NCBI GenBank assembly: GCA_947471745.1
Contig: CANJKZ010000010.1
Coordinates: forward strand, 8,801,501-8,865,500
DNA length: 64,000 bases
Direction: 5' to 3'
DNA from: Closterium sp. Naga37s-1
Taxonomy: Eukaryota > Streptophyta > Zygnematophyceae > Desmidiales > Closteriaceae
Below, piece after piece: positions 11,489-24,500 of this stretch. The position numbers and the translations under genes were made by a program. The notes under the pieces were generated by a model. It made no database searches, had not been told where the DNA came from, and was given only the letters and a program-made list of their open reading frames with translations. The first letter of the stretch is position 1, and each line of letters starts with the position of its first letter.

Positions 11489-13412
11489 CGCGGCTGTTGC
11501 TGCTGCTGTTGCGGTTGCTGCTGCTGTTGCTGTCGTTGCTGCTGCTGCTGCTCTTGCTGCAGCTGCTCGTGTTGATGTTGCTGCTGCGGACGCTGTTGCT
11601 GTTGTTGTTGCTGCTGCAGCTGCTCCGGCTGCTGCTGCTGCTGCTGCTGCTCCGGCTGCTGTTGCTGCTGCTGCAACAAGACCGAATCTGTCTGTTGCTG
11701 TGATAGCTGCAGCAACAGCGCCAACTGTTGAATGCTTAGATTCTCAAGAGAAGTTGGTACGAGCGAGCCCACGGATGAACCTAGAGCTAATCCGTGCGAC
11801 GAGCCATCCGACGAACGAGGCACGACAAAATCGGCGCCAGGGTTTGACTGTAACCGCAACTGGTCCGGCTGCTGTCTTTGCAAGCTATCTGAGCGCACTA
11901 TCTGTTCTTGTAACCCCAAACCCCGCCCTTGCAACCCACCATACTGCCGATGAGGGTTAAGAAAAGTTTCGTGATCTTGTGCAGCCTGTGCCAAAAGCCT
12001 CTCAGCTGCAAACTGAATCTGCTGGTCGGCTACAGACGTGCTTTGTCGTTCTGCTACAGCCGGGTCGGCTAGAAATCGCCTCTGTTGTTCTGCTACAGCC
12101 AGGTCAGCAAGAGATTTCCTCTGTCGTTCTGCTACAGCTTGGTCCTCCGCCTGGGCTCGTTGCTGCCACCGCTGCTCCAGCTCCTGCTGGCTATCCATGA
12201 ATCGTTCAAAGTCAATTTCTGCACGCACGTGGAAGCATGCAGGACATGAGAAAGAATGCAACCTTAGGGTTTCGGTTGCTTCTTAATCCAGAGCATCCTG
12301 TTCTTCATCATGCATCACAAACCCCGAGAAGAAAATAGCTTGCTACTTGATCCAGAAGTTCATGTGACCTTGTGCTTAGTCTCACAAGTCAGATCAAACC
12401 CGAGAAGGAAGGGGAAGGAGATGAGCATACCACGCCTGTGCAAATTCATGTGGCCTCCCAGCGCTCGCGGATCCTGGAACTCCCGCTTGCAGAAACGGCA
12501 CTCCACCCCCCGTTCTATCGCCGGAACAAAGCCTCTCTCAGGGGGGGTCCCTGAGTCGATTCCTCCAGTCTGATTTGCCCTCTCTTGACCTCTACTGCTA
12601 GGTGAATCTATACCTCGTGCTTCGCTACTTTGACCTCTGCCTGACATGGGTGAGCGGTTGGTTACATTCCTGTGTCTTCTTGACGGGGAATTGGTGTTTC
12701 CCAGAGAAGGATTGTTCGTGCCAGGGGTTTTAGAACCATGAAAACTGGATCCAGATGATGCAGATGCTGTCCTAAAGGACGCACTCTGCGCGGACGCGCT
12801 CTGAGCAGAGACACTCTGAGCGGATCGAGAAGGAAGCAAAGAACCTGATGGGATCCGAGACATGAAATCTGAGACTGGGGGGTGAAATTGTGCATGTGAG
12901 TGTGCTCTCTGGGCAGAAAACGGCTCAAAACCCCGGGAGCTACTGCCAGCACCAGCAGCATGATCTTGATCAGATCCTCCTAGCAAACCTCCTCCGAAAG
13001 GAGCCAGCAACCCTCTGGAAGTCGCTGCACCTGCTGCTGCTGCTGGGCTGAAAACATCGTGCCAATCTTTTCCTGCTTCCTTCACCTCTGCTTCGCTCGG
13101 AAGAACCTTCACCTGCCCGCGTCTTCTACGCCTTTTTTTGTAGCCACTCCCACCATTCTGCTGATCTTCTTGTTGCTCATGATCCTCTTTATGCTGCTCT
13201 TGCCGGCGCTGCTGCTGCTGTTCCGGCTGTTCCAACTGCTGTTCCTCATCCTGCTGTAGCTGTTCCTGCTGCTGGACTTGTTCCGGCTCTTGCCGCTGCT
13301 GTGCATCCGCGGCCAATTCCAGCTGCTGCGGCTGCTGGGAGTCGCCTTGAAGCCTCTCAAGCATCTCTTGTGCCAGGCGAGCCTGCTCCATCGCCCTTTG
13401 CTCGTCCATCAT
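9122..13412 (-). CDS. C2H2 (ALGGH-type) zinc-finger protein with long polyQ regions
   Basis: Exon 1 (13412-12431) starts at an ATG, is Gln-rich for ~90 residues, has a basic KKRRRRRG stretch, Ser-rich disorder, and one plant-type finger C-x2-C-x12-H-x3-H with RALGGH near residue 305-325, ending LHRR. Donor G|GTATGC joins in phase to the acceptor GCGTGCAG at 12219-12221; exon 2 opens EIDFERFMDSQQELEQ, then carries AERQ repeats, a ~130-residue polyQ, Pro/Leu-rich and Ala/Gly-rich segments. The long frame ends near 10480, and a second frame (10519 down to 9119) continues in the same low-complexity style, ending in a short coiled coil (IEARIRWLEQQLREG). How the two frames connect, by a small intron or a frame slip in the repeats, is not resolved. 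Plant ALGGH proteins are usually DNA-binding transcriptional regulators; this one is far longer than most. Confidence 0.65.
11310..11690. repeat. CTG/GTT-rich microsatellite (polyQ on minus strand)
   Basis: Long run of GCTGCTGTTGCT-type triplets, coding for polyglutamine in the zinc-finger protein on the minus strand. The track is also open on the plus strand as poly-Ala/Val/Leu, which is a shadow. Confidence 0.9.
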
Positions 13413-15524
13413 AGGTTTCCTTCAGCAATCTCCGTATTTCTTCTGTTATTAAAACTAAACCCCATCACCATCTTCAGTGGTACAGGGAATCACCACTATG
13501 AGACACAGTGACTGCGGTGGTACACCATCATGTGGCACAATCCCTCGTTCACCCGACGCCTTTCCTTATAATCAGTCAACCACGGTAATAAATGAACCAT
13601 CCCAACCATTCCGCGTACCACTGCAGTCCATCGGACTCTATAGCGACCACTCTAAGTCTCCCGCCAAATTCTGACCTAGAATCACCCTCAGATGGTGGAA
13701 GGGGGGACTTCTCGTGCGAGTAATATTCAAGCAATCGCCGCCCTAACCGCGAGGTTCGGAACCTCCTAGATAATCCCTGCCGCTCGCGTGACAGCCTGAG
13801 GCAATCTGCTCTCCGAACTCTGGGCTCACGCAAGCGTCCGTTGTTGGACTGTTTGAACGACACGTGGCAAGAAAGCCCAAATATGGTCGTCATCATGTTC
13901 AGATGAATGCGTTAGCCTGCAAAGTTTCTGGACACAGTGACTGCCGTTGGAAGCGCAGTGCTTACAGGAACTTGTAAGGGTGGGAGCTTGCTGCTGCAGG
14001 GGGTGCTTGTGATTCTGGAATCTATCTTGATTCCCCACGATTCTGCAACTTGAAGAACGCGTGAAGGAGCGTAAGCGCGCTAGGTGCGATAAGCACGCGT
14101 GGGACACATATCCTGCTCTGCCACGCAGCAATTTGCTCTTCTGCCATTCAAATGAGGGAACTGTCCAAATGAACGCCGCATGTGACTGAAGCAGAAATCG
14201 CTGGGTCTAGCAATTTGAGTGGTCGGTGTAAATGAACCAACTGAGACAAACCACTCGTCCAGACGGTGAATGACAAACTCACGCCGCTTTTTCCAATTGA
14301 GAAATCCAGCTGTAGACCGACGATCCACCGCCACTGCAGACACTTGTTGCCTCAAGTTGTCAAATATGTCACGCCTCTGTTGGTGTGTTGTCACTCGTAC
14401 AGCTGGATCGGCGACTATTCCGAGGTTCGTAAATCACCACTGACATTCAACGCATGATTCGACTAGGTTCAGCTACTGTACACTTTTCCGGTGAACAGGG
14501 TCCACTTGGTTACGTTGAGAAGAAATTGGACACTAAAGAGAAGAACTTAATGCAGGCACACATTCATCGTTTATTAAAGCCAGGATCTCAAGTACCACAA
14601 ATGTTTTGCAGTTGATGGTTGGAGCTTGGCTGCGATTGGTCGACGAGGTGCAAGGGGTGCAGCGAGGGGTGCGAAGGAAACTGAACTCGTTTGTGTGTGT
14701 CCGAACCTTGTAGGCATGGAGTTTGGTTCGGATCCGAAGCTAGAATGCCACAAATTTGCCGACAGTCTCATGTTTCTGAAATTGTTTTGCTTTTGGTGCT
14801 GGGGCAAAAGCTTGGGAGTGTCGCACGCCAAACTGCCTAGCCAACCAGTCTACTTCGCATACAGAAACGGGGTAACTGAGCGTCAACTGTTTTGCAATTG
14901 ATCCCAATTTCTCTTACTTGAGATCCTGGCTTTAAGAATGAGCAGACGAAATGGTGAATGACTTAGCTCCGAGTAAATGACACAATGGTTACCACCCATC
15001 TACAATAAATCTACAAACTGAGAGAATGACACATTTATATACATGAAGGCCTATCCCTTTCAATATGAACATGTTGAGAAGTGCAATGTTTGAAGGCAGC
15101 AAGGAAATCGGCCAGAGGTGCGTGGGACGAGCATTATAGAATTTGGATGAGCGATGCCATACTACCTTTTCTTTTCTTTTCTTCTTTTTGTCATCTCCAG
15201 AAGGATATTCCTCACACGGTCCTCTTTCTTCAATTCTACGCTACATCAGCTTACCCATTTCATTATTCAGTCATTCACTTGTACCATCATTTTCGAAACA
15301 TATTCCACCAGACCTTGATTAGACTCCCAACTACCGTACCGGTACCACTCCTCGTTCCTAGAGCAAAGATAGGGTAACAAATGTGCACACGAGCCACCCA
15401 CATCCTGTTTACAAACCAATCATTACCTCACGACAGCAGCATCCTGCCAGTTGTTAACATCAACTGCTGCTGCAGGAGACAACAGATGGGCTGCACCAAC
15501 CCACAGCAATCATTACCTACTGCA
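13413..15524. other. Gene-poor region
   Basis: Upstream of the zinc-finger gene. Several short frames (for example 14394-14080 on the minus strand) show no recognisable domain and no supporting splice pattern. I see no gene or element I can support. Confidence 0.5.
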
Positions 15525-18500
15525 TCATGACAGCAAGACCCTGCCTGTTGTTACATCCACCACTGGAGCAGGCAACGAGAAATGCGCTGCACAAACCAAA
15601 TCTTTCACCGATTTAGATTCAGACGAAACACCGGGATTGTCAGCAGCACAAACGGACGATTTCATCATCGGCTCGAAAGCAGCAGCGGATACTCGGGATG
15701 AGGTGACGGCTGAGTCGAGGGAGAGGGGCGACCGCCACAGGTGGTGGGCGGCGGCACTCATGCTTTGCGCCTCACTGGCGCGCATGGGGAAGGCCTGAAG
15801 GGCCGCTGCGTAGCGCTCTGGTAGGATGGGGGGAGGCATGGACAGCAGTAGCATAGCTTAGTGGGAATATACGCTTATTGCGTATATACGCTTATCGTAT
15901 ATACGCACTCTTATATACGCTATACGCTGTAGGGACGGGTTTAGAAATACGCTTTTTCGGGCAGAAAAAAAAACTTCCCGGGCAGGGTCAAAAAAAGGCC
16001 CGGGGGGGGGGGGGGGGGGGGGTATGGGGGTGGGGTATGGGGCCTGAAGTTTCAGAGATTTTTTTTTTCCACATTACACATATACCACGGCCTACACATA
16101 ACTACTGTCATCACTACTATCATCACTATCATCACTACTATCATCACTTACCATCATCACTTACCATCAAAACTATCATCACTACTCCATCACGACCATC
16201 ACTTCTCTCTAAGACAAGCTACGTACTACTACTCCTTAGGACTAGCCGCCCACAGCAAGCCACATTTGCCCCCTCTAGTTAGCGTACTCGTCTTCGAGGA
16301 TGTCGTCTTCGCCTTCCTCCTCATCCTCTCCCTTCGTCTCGTCTTCCAGCCCATTGTATCCCGCCGGGATTGGAGGCTCCGCTCCAATCCCGGGCACCAC
16401 ATGTGGCAAGACATCAACGCGCGTGTGCCAGTTGCGCACAACATTCCAGTTGTGCGCAACATAGACCAAGTCCCTGCACTTGGCGGATCCGAGCCTGTTG
16501 CGACGTGCGGTGTGGACGGCATCCCACGAGGACCATCCACGCTCACAAGGTGAGGCTGACACGGCCTGAGACAGCACCCGTACCGCGAGCCCCGCCACTC
16601 GAGGGGCATCAGTCCCATTCCACTGCCACCACTTCACCATGCTATACTTTCCCTCTTTCACCAGCTTCCTCTGTGCCACGGCTTCCGGCATCCCAAAAGA
16701 ACCCTTCATGTTAAGGAACGCCCTCAGCCCGTCCCCCAGCTCAAGCAAGATGTCGCACGCGTCATCCCCCCCATCCTCGCGGCTCGCAAGGAACTCGGCC
16801 TGCTGGCTGATGAACGCCTTGAAGACTTTCGTGCACTCGGGATCAGTGCCGAAAATATCTTCCTCCTGATTCGCGGGGTTGAGGATGCGGCCAGCGACAT
16901 GCATGGCGCATGCCAGGCTGCCGTCCCAGCGGTCTCTGAGGATGCGGCGGATCTTGTCCTTGTCCCCGTCGCTCAGCTGCTCCTCGTCCGCATCGAGCAA
17001 GCCCCCCACGTCCTCAGTCAACTGCAGCATCAAATCGTACAGCCTCCCCATCATCCCCACGGCATGCCCGTCCGTCTGCCTCATCACCTTAAAGGGCAGC
17101 TTCAGCAGTGCGACGAAGAACTCGGCCGTCTTCCACCAGGCGGCATCATGGATCAGCGCACTGAACCCGTCACACGATTTCTTCCGGTCCCCTACCGCCC
17201 ACTCCTTCCAACCCTCGCTCGTCACCATGTTGGTAAGGCTGCCGCGCATCGCACATAGCCGGGATATGGCTATGTAGTTGGTCCCGAATCGGGTTCCAGC
17301 CGGCTTCAGCGCCTGCAGAACCTTCCCCTCCACCGATTCCGGCTTCCGCAGGTACCCTCGGGTCCAGTGGTGGTTGCGGACGAAGCTAGATATCTCCCCT
17401 CCCTTGTCGACCACCGGCTTAGCCCATCCCATCTTCCCGACATCTTCCATGAGAAGATCCAATACGTGAGTGGCGCACGGCACATCCTGAATGTGCGGCC
17501 ACTCCTGTAAGAGCTGCTTCACCGCCACCGCACAGTTCGACCCCCCGCCCATGCAGAACGCAACAACGTTTTCTGGACCCACTTCCTCCACCACGGGCCT
17601 AAGAATTCCCGCCACATAACCTCCGGTTTTCCTCTCCATGTTGCAGTCAATACAGTCGGTGAAGACGGCGCCGGAATCGTTTACGAGAAGCACGTTGGCC
17701 TGCGGCCTGCCGTTGCGGTCCGTCATCATGTCGGACGAAACCGTCACGCCCGTCCTCTTCCAGCTCGCCTTAATGCCCACCAAACCCTGCTCGATTCCGT
17801 TGCGACACGAGAGAAGGCCAGCACCGCCGATGTATTTCCTCTTGGGAGGGACGTAGTCGACGCCGGCGCGCTTGACGAGGTTCAATGCATTGACCATCAG
17901 AGGATGGTCAATGTGGCGCTCGGGGATATGGAGGGCGGCCCAAGCAAGCGCAAGTGCCTCGTCCGCTTCTCTCTTTCTTGCAGCCGCATCCCCATCAAGG
18001 TAATCGGTGATGCGCGCCCGCTTCACACCATTAGCCTTGACCGCGGCAACCGCTTCAGCTGCTGCCCGCCTCTTCTCTTCGGCCGCAGCAACCTTTGCCT
18101 CGTATTTCGCGCGCATGGCCAAGCGCACATCTTGCGGCGCATCCTTGCAAAGCACCACTTCACGGCGTTTCATCCCCTTCCACGACGTGAAGTGTTGCGC
18201 GCATCGGATGGCAGCACCAGTGTAGACGTTGCTGCATAACTTGCACTCGTACTGCTGAGCTTTTCCCTCGACCCTCTTGATGATGCGGAAGTGCTTGAAG
18301 ACGGCATGGTCAATGTCGGGGAGATACTCCCGTGCCTCGGTTAGAAGAGTTTGCGAACTGCCAACGGTGTTAACTGACGGTGGCGTTAGAGGAGAGGTAG
18401 TAGTCGTCGACATAGGCACCATGCGCTAGGGAATGCCTAGTGCTCTGCTGGTAGCGAGAGAAGACCTAATGAGTTGGATGTTGGGGGTGTGCTTGTTTTA

Positions 18501-21500
18501 TGGCGAGTTGATTGTGGGAGTGGGAAGATGGCCAACAAAAATTGGAGAGGTGTTGGTTGCGAAGGGTTTGAATGCGGTACTGATAGTGAACACCAAAATG
18601 TGAGGGAACGTGCAGGCGCGACTCGACGAACGTGACTTTCCATTTGCGACACGAACTTTCAACCCACGTCCACGCTAGCACACAGCGCGGACGTGCCATC
18701 TGACCCCGCCAATGTCTTCGTCGTGCAATTCCGAAGCGAACCGTATAGGTTGAAATTTTCTGGCCGGGCTGCCCCAAAAAAAATTTGGTGAGCGTATAGC
18801 GTATTCGATAGCGTTTAGCGTTTTGCGTATACACGCTAGCGTGTATACGCTAAACGCAAACAGGTTTGAGCGTATATTCCCACTTAGTAGCATAGAGGGT
18901 AGCATGGTGAGATACAGAGGTGGTGGGCGGCGGCACTCATGCTTTGCGCCTCACTGGTGCACATGGGGAAGGCTTGAAGTGCTGCTGCGTAGAGCTCTGG
19001 TCGAATGGGGGGGGGGCACAGAAGGCAGAACAGAGGGCAGCATAAAGGGCAGAACAGAGGGCAGAATAAAGGGCAGAACAGAGGGCAGCATAGAGGGCAG
19101 AAAGAAATTGAGAACCATTCACTGCACTCATGCTCACGCCTCACTGGCACGTATGGGGAAGGCTTGCAGTGCTGCGAGCATGGAGGGCAGGCAGTAGAGA
19201 GAAAACTTACAGTGCGTGACTTGGAAACAAACGGAATAACGAGAAACTATAATCGCACATACATGATACAGTAATGAGCAGCACAGATTGGGGGAGGGGG
19301 GGGTTGGAGCACGTGAGAATGGGTGGGGGCGGGGGGGGGGGGTTAAGAGAGGTGAGGAGAGGAGGGTGGGAAAAAGAAAAGGGAAGGGGAAGCGAAAGGG
19401 GGGATATTACACACCGAGGGTGAATGCGATGAGGTCCAGCTGTAGCACTTGGTTCTTCCAGTCCTTACCTTGGTGCACCGTGCGCGCATTCAATGCTTCC
19501 AGCCATCGCTACAACATGGGATGGAGCACACACTCACCAAGGGTCAATGTGACGAAATCCAGCTGTAGCACTCGGTTCTTCTGATCCTCACCTTGGTGCA
19601 ATGGGAAGAGGAAAGGGGGGGCATACTCACCGAGGGTGAATGCGATGAGGTCCAGCTGCAGCACTCGGTTCTTCCGATCCTTCAATTGCTCTGCACTCGC
19701 ATGCACCCATGCACATGCCAGAGAGACGAGCCACAAAACCACATGTCGTTTTTCAGATGATGCGTTCAACTTCATGTGGCCGACACACATGGCACACGGC
19801 ACACAACACAGAGCGCAGAGCGCAGAGCGCAGAGCGCAGAGCACAGAGCGCAGAGCACAGAGCGCAGAGCACAGAGCACAGAGCGCAGAGCACAGAGCAC
19901 AGAGCGCATATGCACACACGACGCTCATGTCACTTTTGTGAACTCTCAAAAGTGAAACAAAAATGGTCACACCTTCATCTGTGTCTTGATCTGCAACCGA
20001 GCCCCCTGCTGCCCCTGCGAGCAGTGACAGCCTGTGATCCCGAGTGTCCCTCCCACTGTGCCGCCCCCAGGAGTGCCAGCGCCAACAGCACGCAGTGCAC
20101 GGCACACAGTGAACAGCACACAACTCCTACCTTCGTCTGCATCTTCCGCTGCAGTCGAGCCGCTTGCTGCCCCTGCGAGCAGCGACAGCCTGTGATCCAG
20201 ACTGTCCCACTGTGCCGCCCCCAGGAGAGCCAGTGCTCGCCGAAAAAGACCCTGGTGGGCACAGGTGAAAGAAGGTGGAGCAAGGTGAAAGAAGGTGGAG
20301 CAAGGTGAAAGAAGGTGGAGCAAGGTGAAAGAAGGTGGAGCAAGGTGAAAGAAGGTGGAGCAAGGTGGAACAAGTAGAAATAGGGACGGCTTGCATCTTC
20401 CACCTTCTCAGGCTGAAACTCTATACGGGATGGGTGGATAAACCAGCAACCATGGCTAGGGCATAGAACAGATGATGCCATGGCTAGGGCATAGAACAGA
20501 TGATGCCATGGCTAGGGCATAGAACAGATGATGCCATGGCTAGGGCATAGAACAGATGATGCCATGGCTAGGGCATAGAACAGATGATGCCATGGCTAGG
20601 GCATAGAACAGATGATGCCATGGCTAGGGCATAGAACAGATGATGCCATGGCTAGGGCATAGAACAGATGATGCCATGGCTAGGGCATAAAACAGTTGAT
20701 GCAAGCGCATCCCAAGCTTGCCACTGACCTCAGCAATCATGCCCTCCCCCGTGTGCTGCAGCCTGCCTCTCTGGGCATACGAGTCCCCCAGCAGAGCCAG
20801 CACAGGTGCAGCAATTAGCATGCAATTTACCCTATGCACACCCACGGCACATGATGCGAACCGTCCGGTGCTACCAGTACATACCTCAGCAATCATTCCC
20901 TCCCCCGTGTGCTGCAGCCTGCCTCTTTGAGCGTATGTGTCGCCCAGCAGGGAAAGCACGGCTCCCATCATTGGGTTGAAATCTGAGCTATCTGGCGTGG
21001 TGGGGGCACGGTGTTGGAGGGGTAAGGGCGCGGAAAGGAGGTCAGGTGGTGGTGTGACTGAAATGGTGGTGATGGTCGCAGGTGTGTGAGCCAGCAGAGA
21101 CAACACGGCTCCCATCATTGGGTTGAAATCTGAGTTATCTGCCATGGTAATGGCACGGTGTGATACAAATGGCGGTGATGGTGTATGTGTGTGTGCGTTA
21201 GCAGATGCGAGACTACTCGGCTTCCGCCACTGGGTGAGTATGAGCGATAGGCGCATGGAGGGGAAATGGTGGTGTGGTTGAGATGACGGTATGATTGACT
21301 AGCAGGAGGGAGAAGAGGTGGAATGGGGGAGGGGAAGATGGGACAGGGGGGAAGGGGTACGGGAGAGAAATTTGTGAAAGGGCAATATGTGACAGCTGAA
21401 TGGTAATGGTAATGATAGTGATAATGGTAATGGTAATCTTTATGGTAATGGTAATGGTAATGGTAGTGCTAATGGTACTAGTGATGGTAATGGTAATGGT

Positions 21501-24500
21501 AATGGTACTGGTAGTGGTAATGGTAAAGGTAATGGTAAAGGTAATGATAATCGTAATGGTAATGATAATGGTAATGGTAATGGTAATGGTACTGGAAAGG
21601 TATTGGTAATAGTACTAGTGATGATAATAGTAATGGTAATGGTAATGATAGTGGTAATGGTAATGGTAATGATAATGGGACTGGTAATGGTAATGGTAGT
21701 GGTAATGGTACTAATAATGGTTATGATAATGGTCATGGTAATGGTAACGGCAGTGGTATTAGTAATGATAACGGTAATAGTAATGGTAGTGGTAATGGTA
21801 ATACGGTGTGATACGGTGAGACTATACGGCGAGCACCACAGGGTGAGTAAAAGCGACAGACGCATGGAGGGGAAATGGTGGTGTGGTTGAGATGGCGGTA
21901 TGATTGACTAGCAGGAGGGAGAAGAGGTGGAATGGGGGAGGGGAAGATGGGATAGGGGGGAGGGGGTACGGGAAATGTGTGAAAGGGCAATAAGAGACAA
22001 CCAAATCAATGCAGGGTGGTGAGGCAGGGAGGAGTTACCATCCAAGGCCTCTGCCTCTTTAAGAGGGTAAGAGAAAGGGACGAGTGGAAGGGCAGTAAGG
22101 GAGGGTTAAAGTGGAGTGGTGAGGCAGGGAGGAATTACCATCCATGGCCTCTGCCTCTTTGAGAGCTGTTGTGAATTGCTCCTCTGCTGCCTTGAAATCG
22201 CTGCTCAGACCAAAAATATGAGCAGAAGAGAACAGCAGACACTCAGGAAAGTAACTGGAGCTGGGAAGAAGGCAGGCAGAGAGGGCAGTGAGCAGAACGC
22301 AAGGGAGCGAAGCCGAGTGCAATAGGAAGGGAAAAGGAGGTGTGGTAGGGCTGTTTAAGTCGACCAGAAATTTGGCCGGGAGAGCCAAGTCTAAAGGGAC
22401 TTCAACAGCAATGAGAAGTGTAAAGGGACTTAAACAGCAATGAGAAGTGTAAAGGGACTTAAACAGCAATGAGAAGTGTAAAGGGGAGCTGGGCGAAGCT
22501 TCAATCAGCAGCACCGGACACCGCTGTGTTGCACGGACTCACCTTGTCCCGCTTGTGTGAGCACCCCATAAGAATCAATAGTCCCACCCAACCCACCCAC
22601 CCACCCCACCCCACCCCACCCCACCACGCACCCATCCGCCAACCCTTGCAGAACCCCACTTCCTGCTACACCCAAATCTGAGACCAAGAGCGCCTACCCT
22701 TGCTGCAGCAGCAGCTGCCCCCGGCCTGATAGCGCCCCCACGCGCACCGCTGCCCCCGCACGCAGAGAGGGCGAGAGGGACGACGCGGTGGGTGATGGGG
22801 ATGCGATGGAAGGAGAGGAGGGAGAGGAGGAGGAAGAGGGGGGTGAGGAGGAAGGAGGAGAAGGTGGCGAGGAACATTGGATAAGCTGCGAGTAGTATGA
22901 CGTGGCTTGCTCCCATTGGCCGACAGAGTGCAGGTGTAGCGCCATTGACAGGCGGGCGAGCCCTGTGGTTGGCACCGAGTTGCAGTCGGGCGGCTCGAGC
23001 TCGTCTGCTTCCTGAAAGTGCTCCCGAGCTGGGCGGCAGGAGTATGGGTGGCAGAGAACGGAGGGGACACAGAAGAAAAAGGTGACCACAAGTGCAACAA
23101 ATTACACAAGAGATAGGGGATTATTTAAATTGAAAAAACCACCTTTCCTAGCAACGGTTACCAGCAGGTCCATGACACAGTTACCAGTGGCAATGTGGCC
23201 ACACAGCTGCTCCACCAGCCTCACGGAGCAGAGCACTACATTACCAGCACCACTGCTGCACGGTCACAAGCAGTGGGAACAGTAACACGGTTACCAGCAG
23301 CACAGCTAGAGCATTACCAGTGGCAATATGGCCGCACAGCTGCTCCACGAGCCCCACGGAGCAGAGCACTCGGAAACGCAGGAATGCCAGCCCTGGTGGT
23401 GCTGCTGACGCTGATGATGGTGCTGGTGAGGATGATGATGATGGTGATGATGGGGATGGTGGTGATGCTGATGGGGCGGGTGTTGGTGGTTGCAGCAATG
23501 CAGCGGCCCTCCCAGCAGACTCCATGGCATGTGCGTCCTGGTGAGACGGGGGAGAGGGGAGACGTGAGAGAAGGGAGAGAGGGGAGAGAGGCAGAAAGAA
23601 CGAGGGAAAGGGAGGTGCATTTAAAAAATAAGTTGAAATGAAGCAGGTTCTCACCACAGTTCTAACTAACTTGACCTATAAGAATTGAGAAACGAGACAA
23701 GACGAAAGGAGCTGATGATTTTGCATAAAGGAAACGAAGGAACAGCACCACCACCACCTCTTTTCTAATACATGTGCAGGCAGGACGATTCACACAGCAC
23801 ACCACCACACACTACGTTGCACCACTCACTGCACAACCTCGTCACAAGCTACAATCACTTGTATGAAACGAATCGGGCTTCGTTACAAGCACACTCACTG
23901 CGTGGCCGCTGAGGTGGATCCGCACCACTTCCTCCAACGCCCCAACTGCCACATGGCAAGCAATGATTCGCTGATCATAATTAAAAGAGCAAGTTGAAAT
24001 CACGACATATCATCCAAGCCTCACAAATAGCAGGCGTAGAATGAGATTACTGCTCCTGGGTCATTCATAACCGTGCTGTGCAGGACATACTACTAGCACA
24101 AGTGGCCAAGGCTGCAGAAGAAAACGATCCTGCGGCCATAGCCGTGGCCATACAGGAGGTTCAGAACTTCAGATGCAGCTGGCGCCAGGCAAGGTGAGTT
24201 GTTCATGGCACATTGCCTGACGTTAGCGGCTTAATCTTCCCTGTGGCCACGGCTATACCACTGGGTTGCTTGCCCTTGCGGCCTTGGCCACTTGCACCAG
24301 TGTGTCCTGCATGCACACCACGCACAGGAATGGACCGTGTACACGCCACAGCCCATACATGCCCGCCCTACCTTCCATCTCATCCCACCCTTCACCTACG
24401 CACCCAGCTCTCCCACCCCACCCCAGCGGCTCTCCCCACGCCCCTCCCCCCACGCATTTCCCCCATGCCCCGCCGCTCACAACCCTCTCCCCACGCAACC

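Larger units (their letters stand above)
15857..18887 (-). mobile_element. Complete hAT transposon
   Basis: Terminal inverted repeats CTTAGTGGGAATATACGCT (left) and CTAAGTGGGAATATACGCT (right, reverse complement) differ at one base in 19. They are flanked by an identical 8-bp target-site duplication, TAGCATAG, at 15849-15856 and 18888-18895, the length expected of hAT elements. Subterminal regions on both sides are rich in short GCGTATA motifs in both orientations, likely transposase-binding sites. One intact transposase frame fills the middle. Size 3,031 bp. The exact duplication and intact frame suggest a recent, possibly still mobile insertion, in an intron of the TPR-like gene. Confidence 0.93.

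Noticed and set aside
11145-11960. Plus-strand poly-Ala/Val frame of 271 residues
   Set aside because: It is the complement of the polyQ tract of the zinc-finger gene; no start context, domain or splice support.
15857-18887. Reading the hAT transposase as a host gene of the TPR locus
   Set aside because: Exact inverted ends and an 8-bp target duplication delimit it as an inserted transposon.
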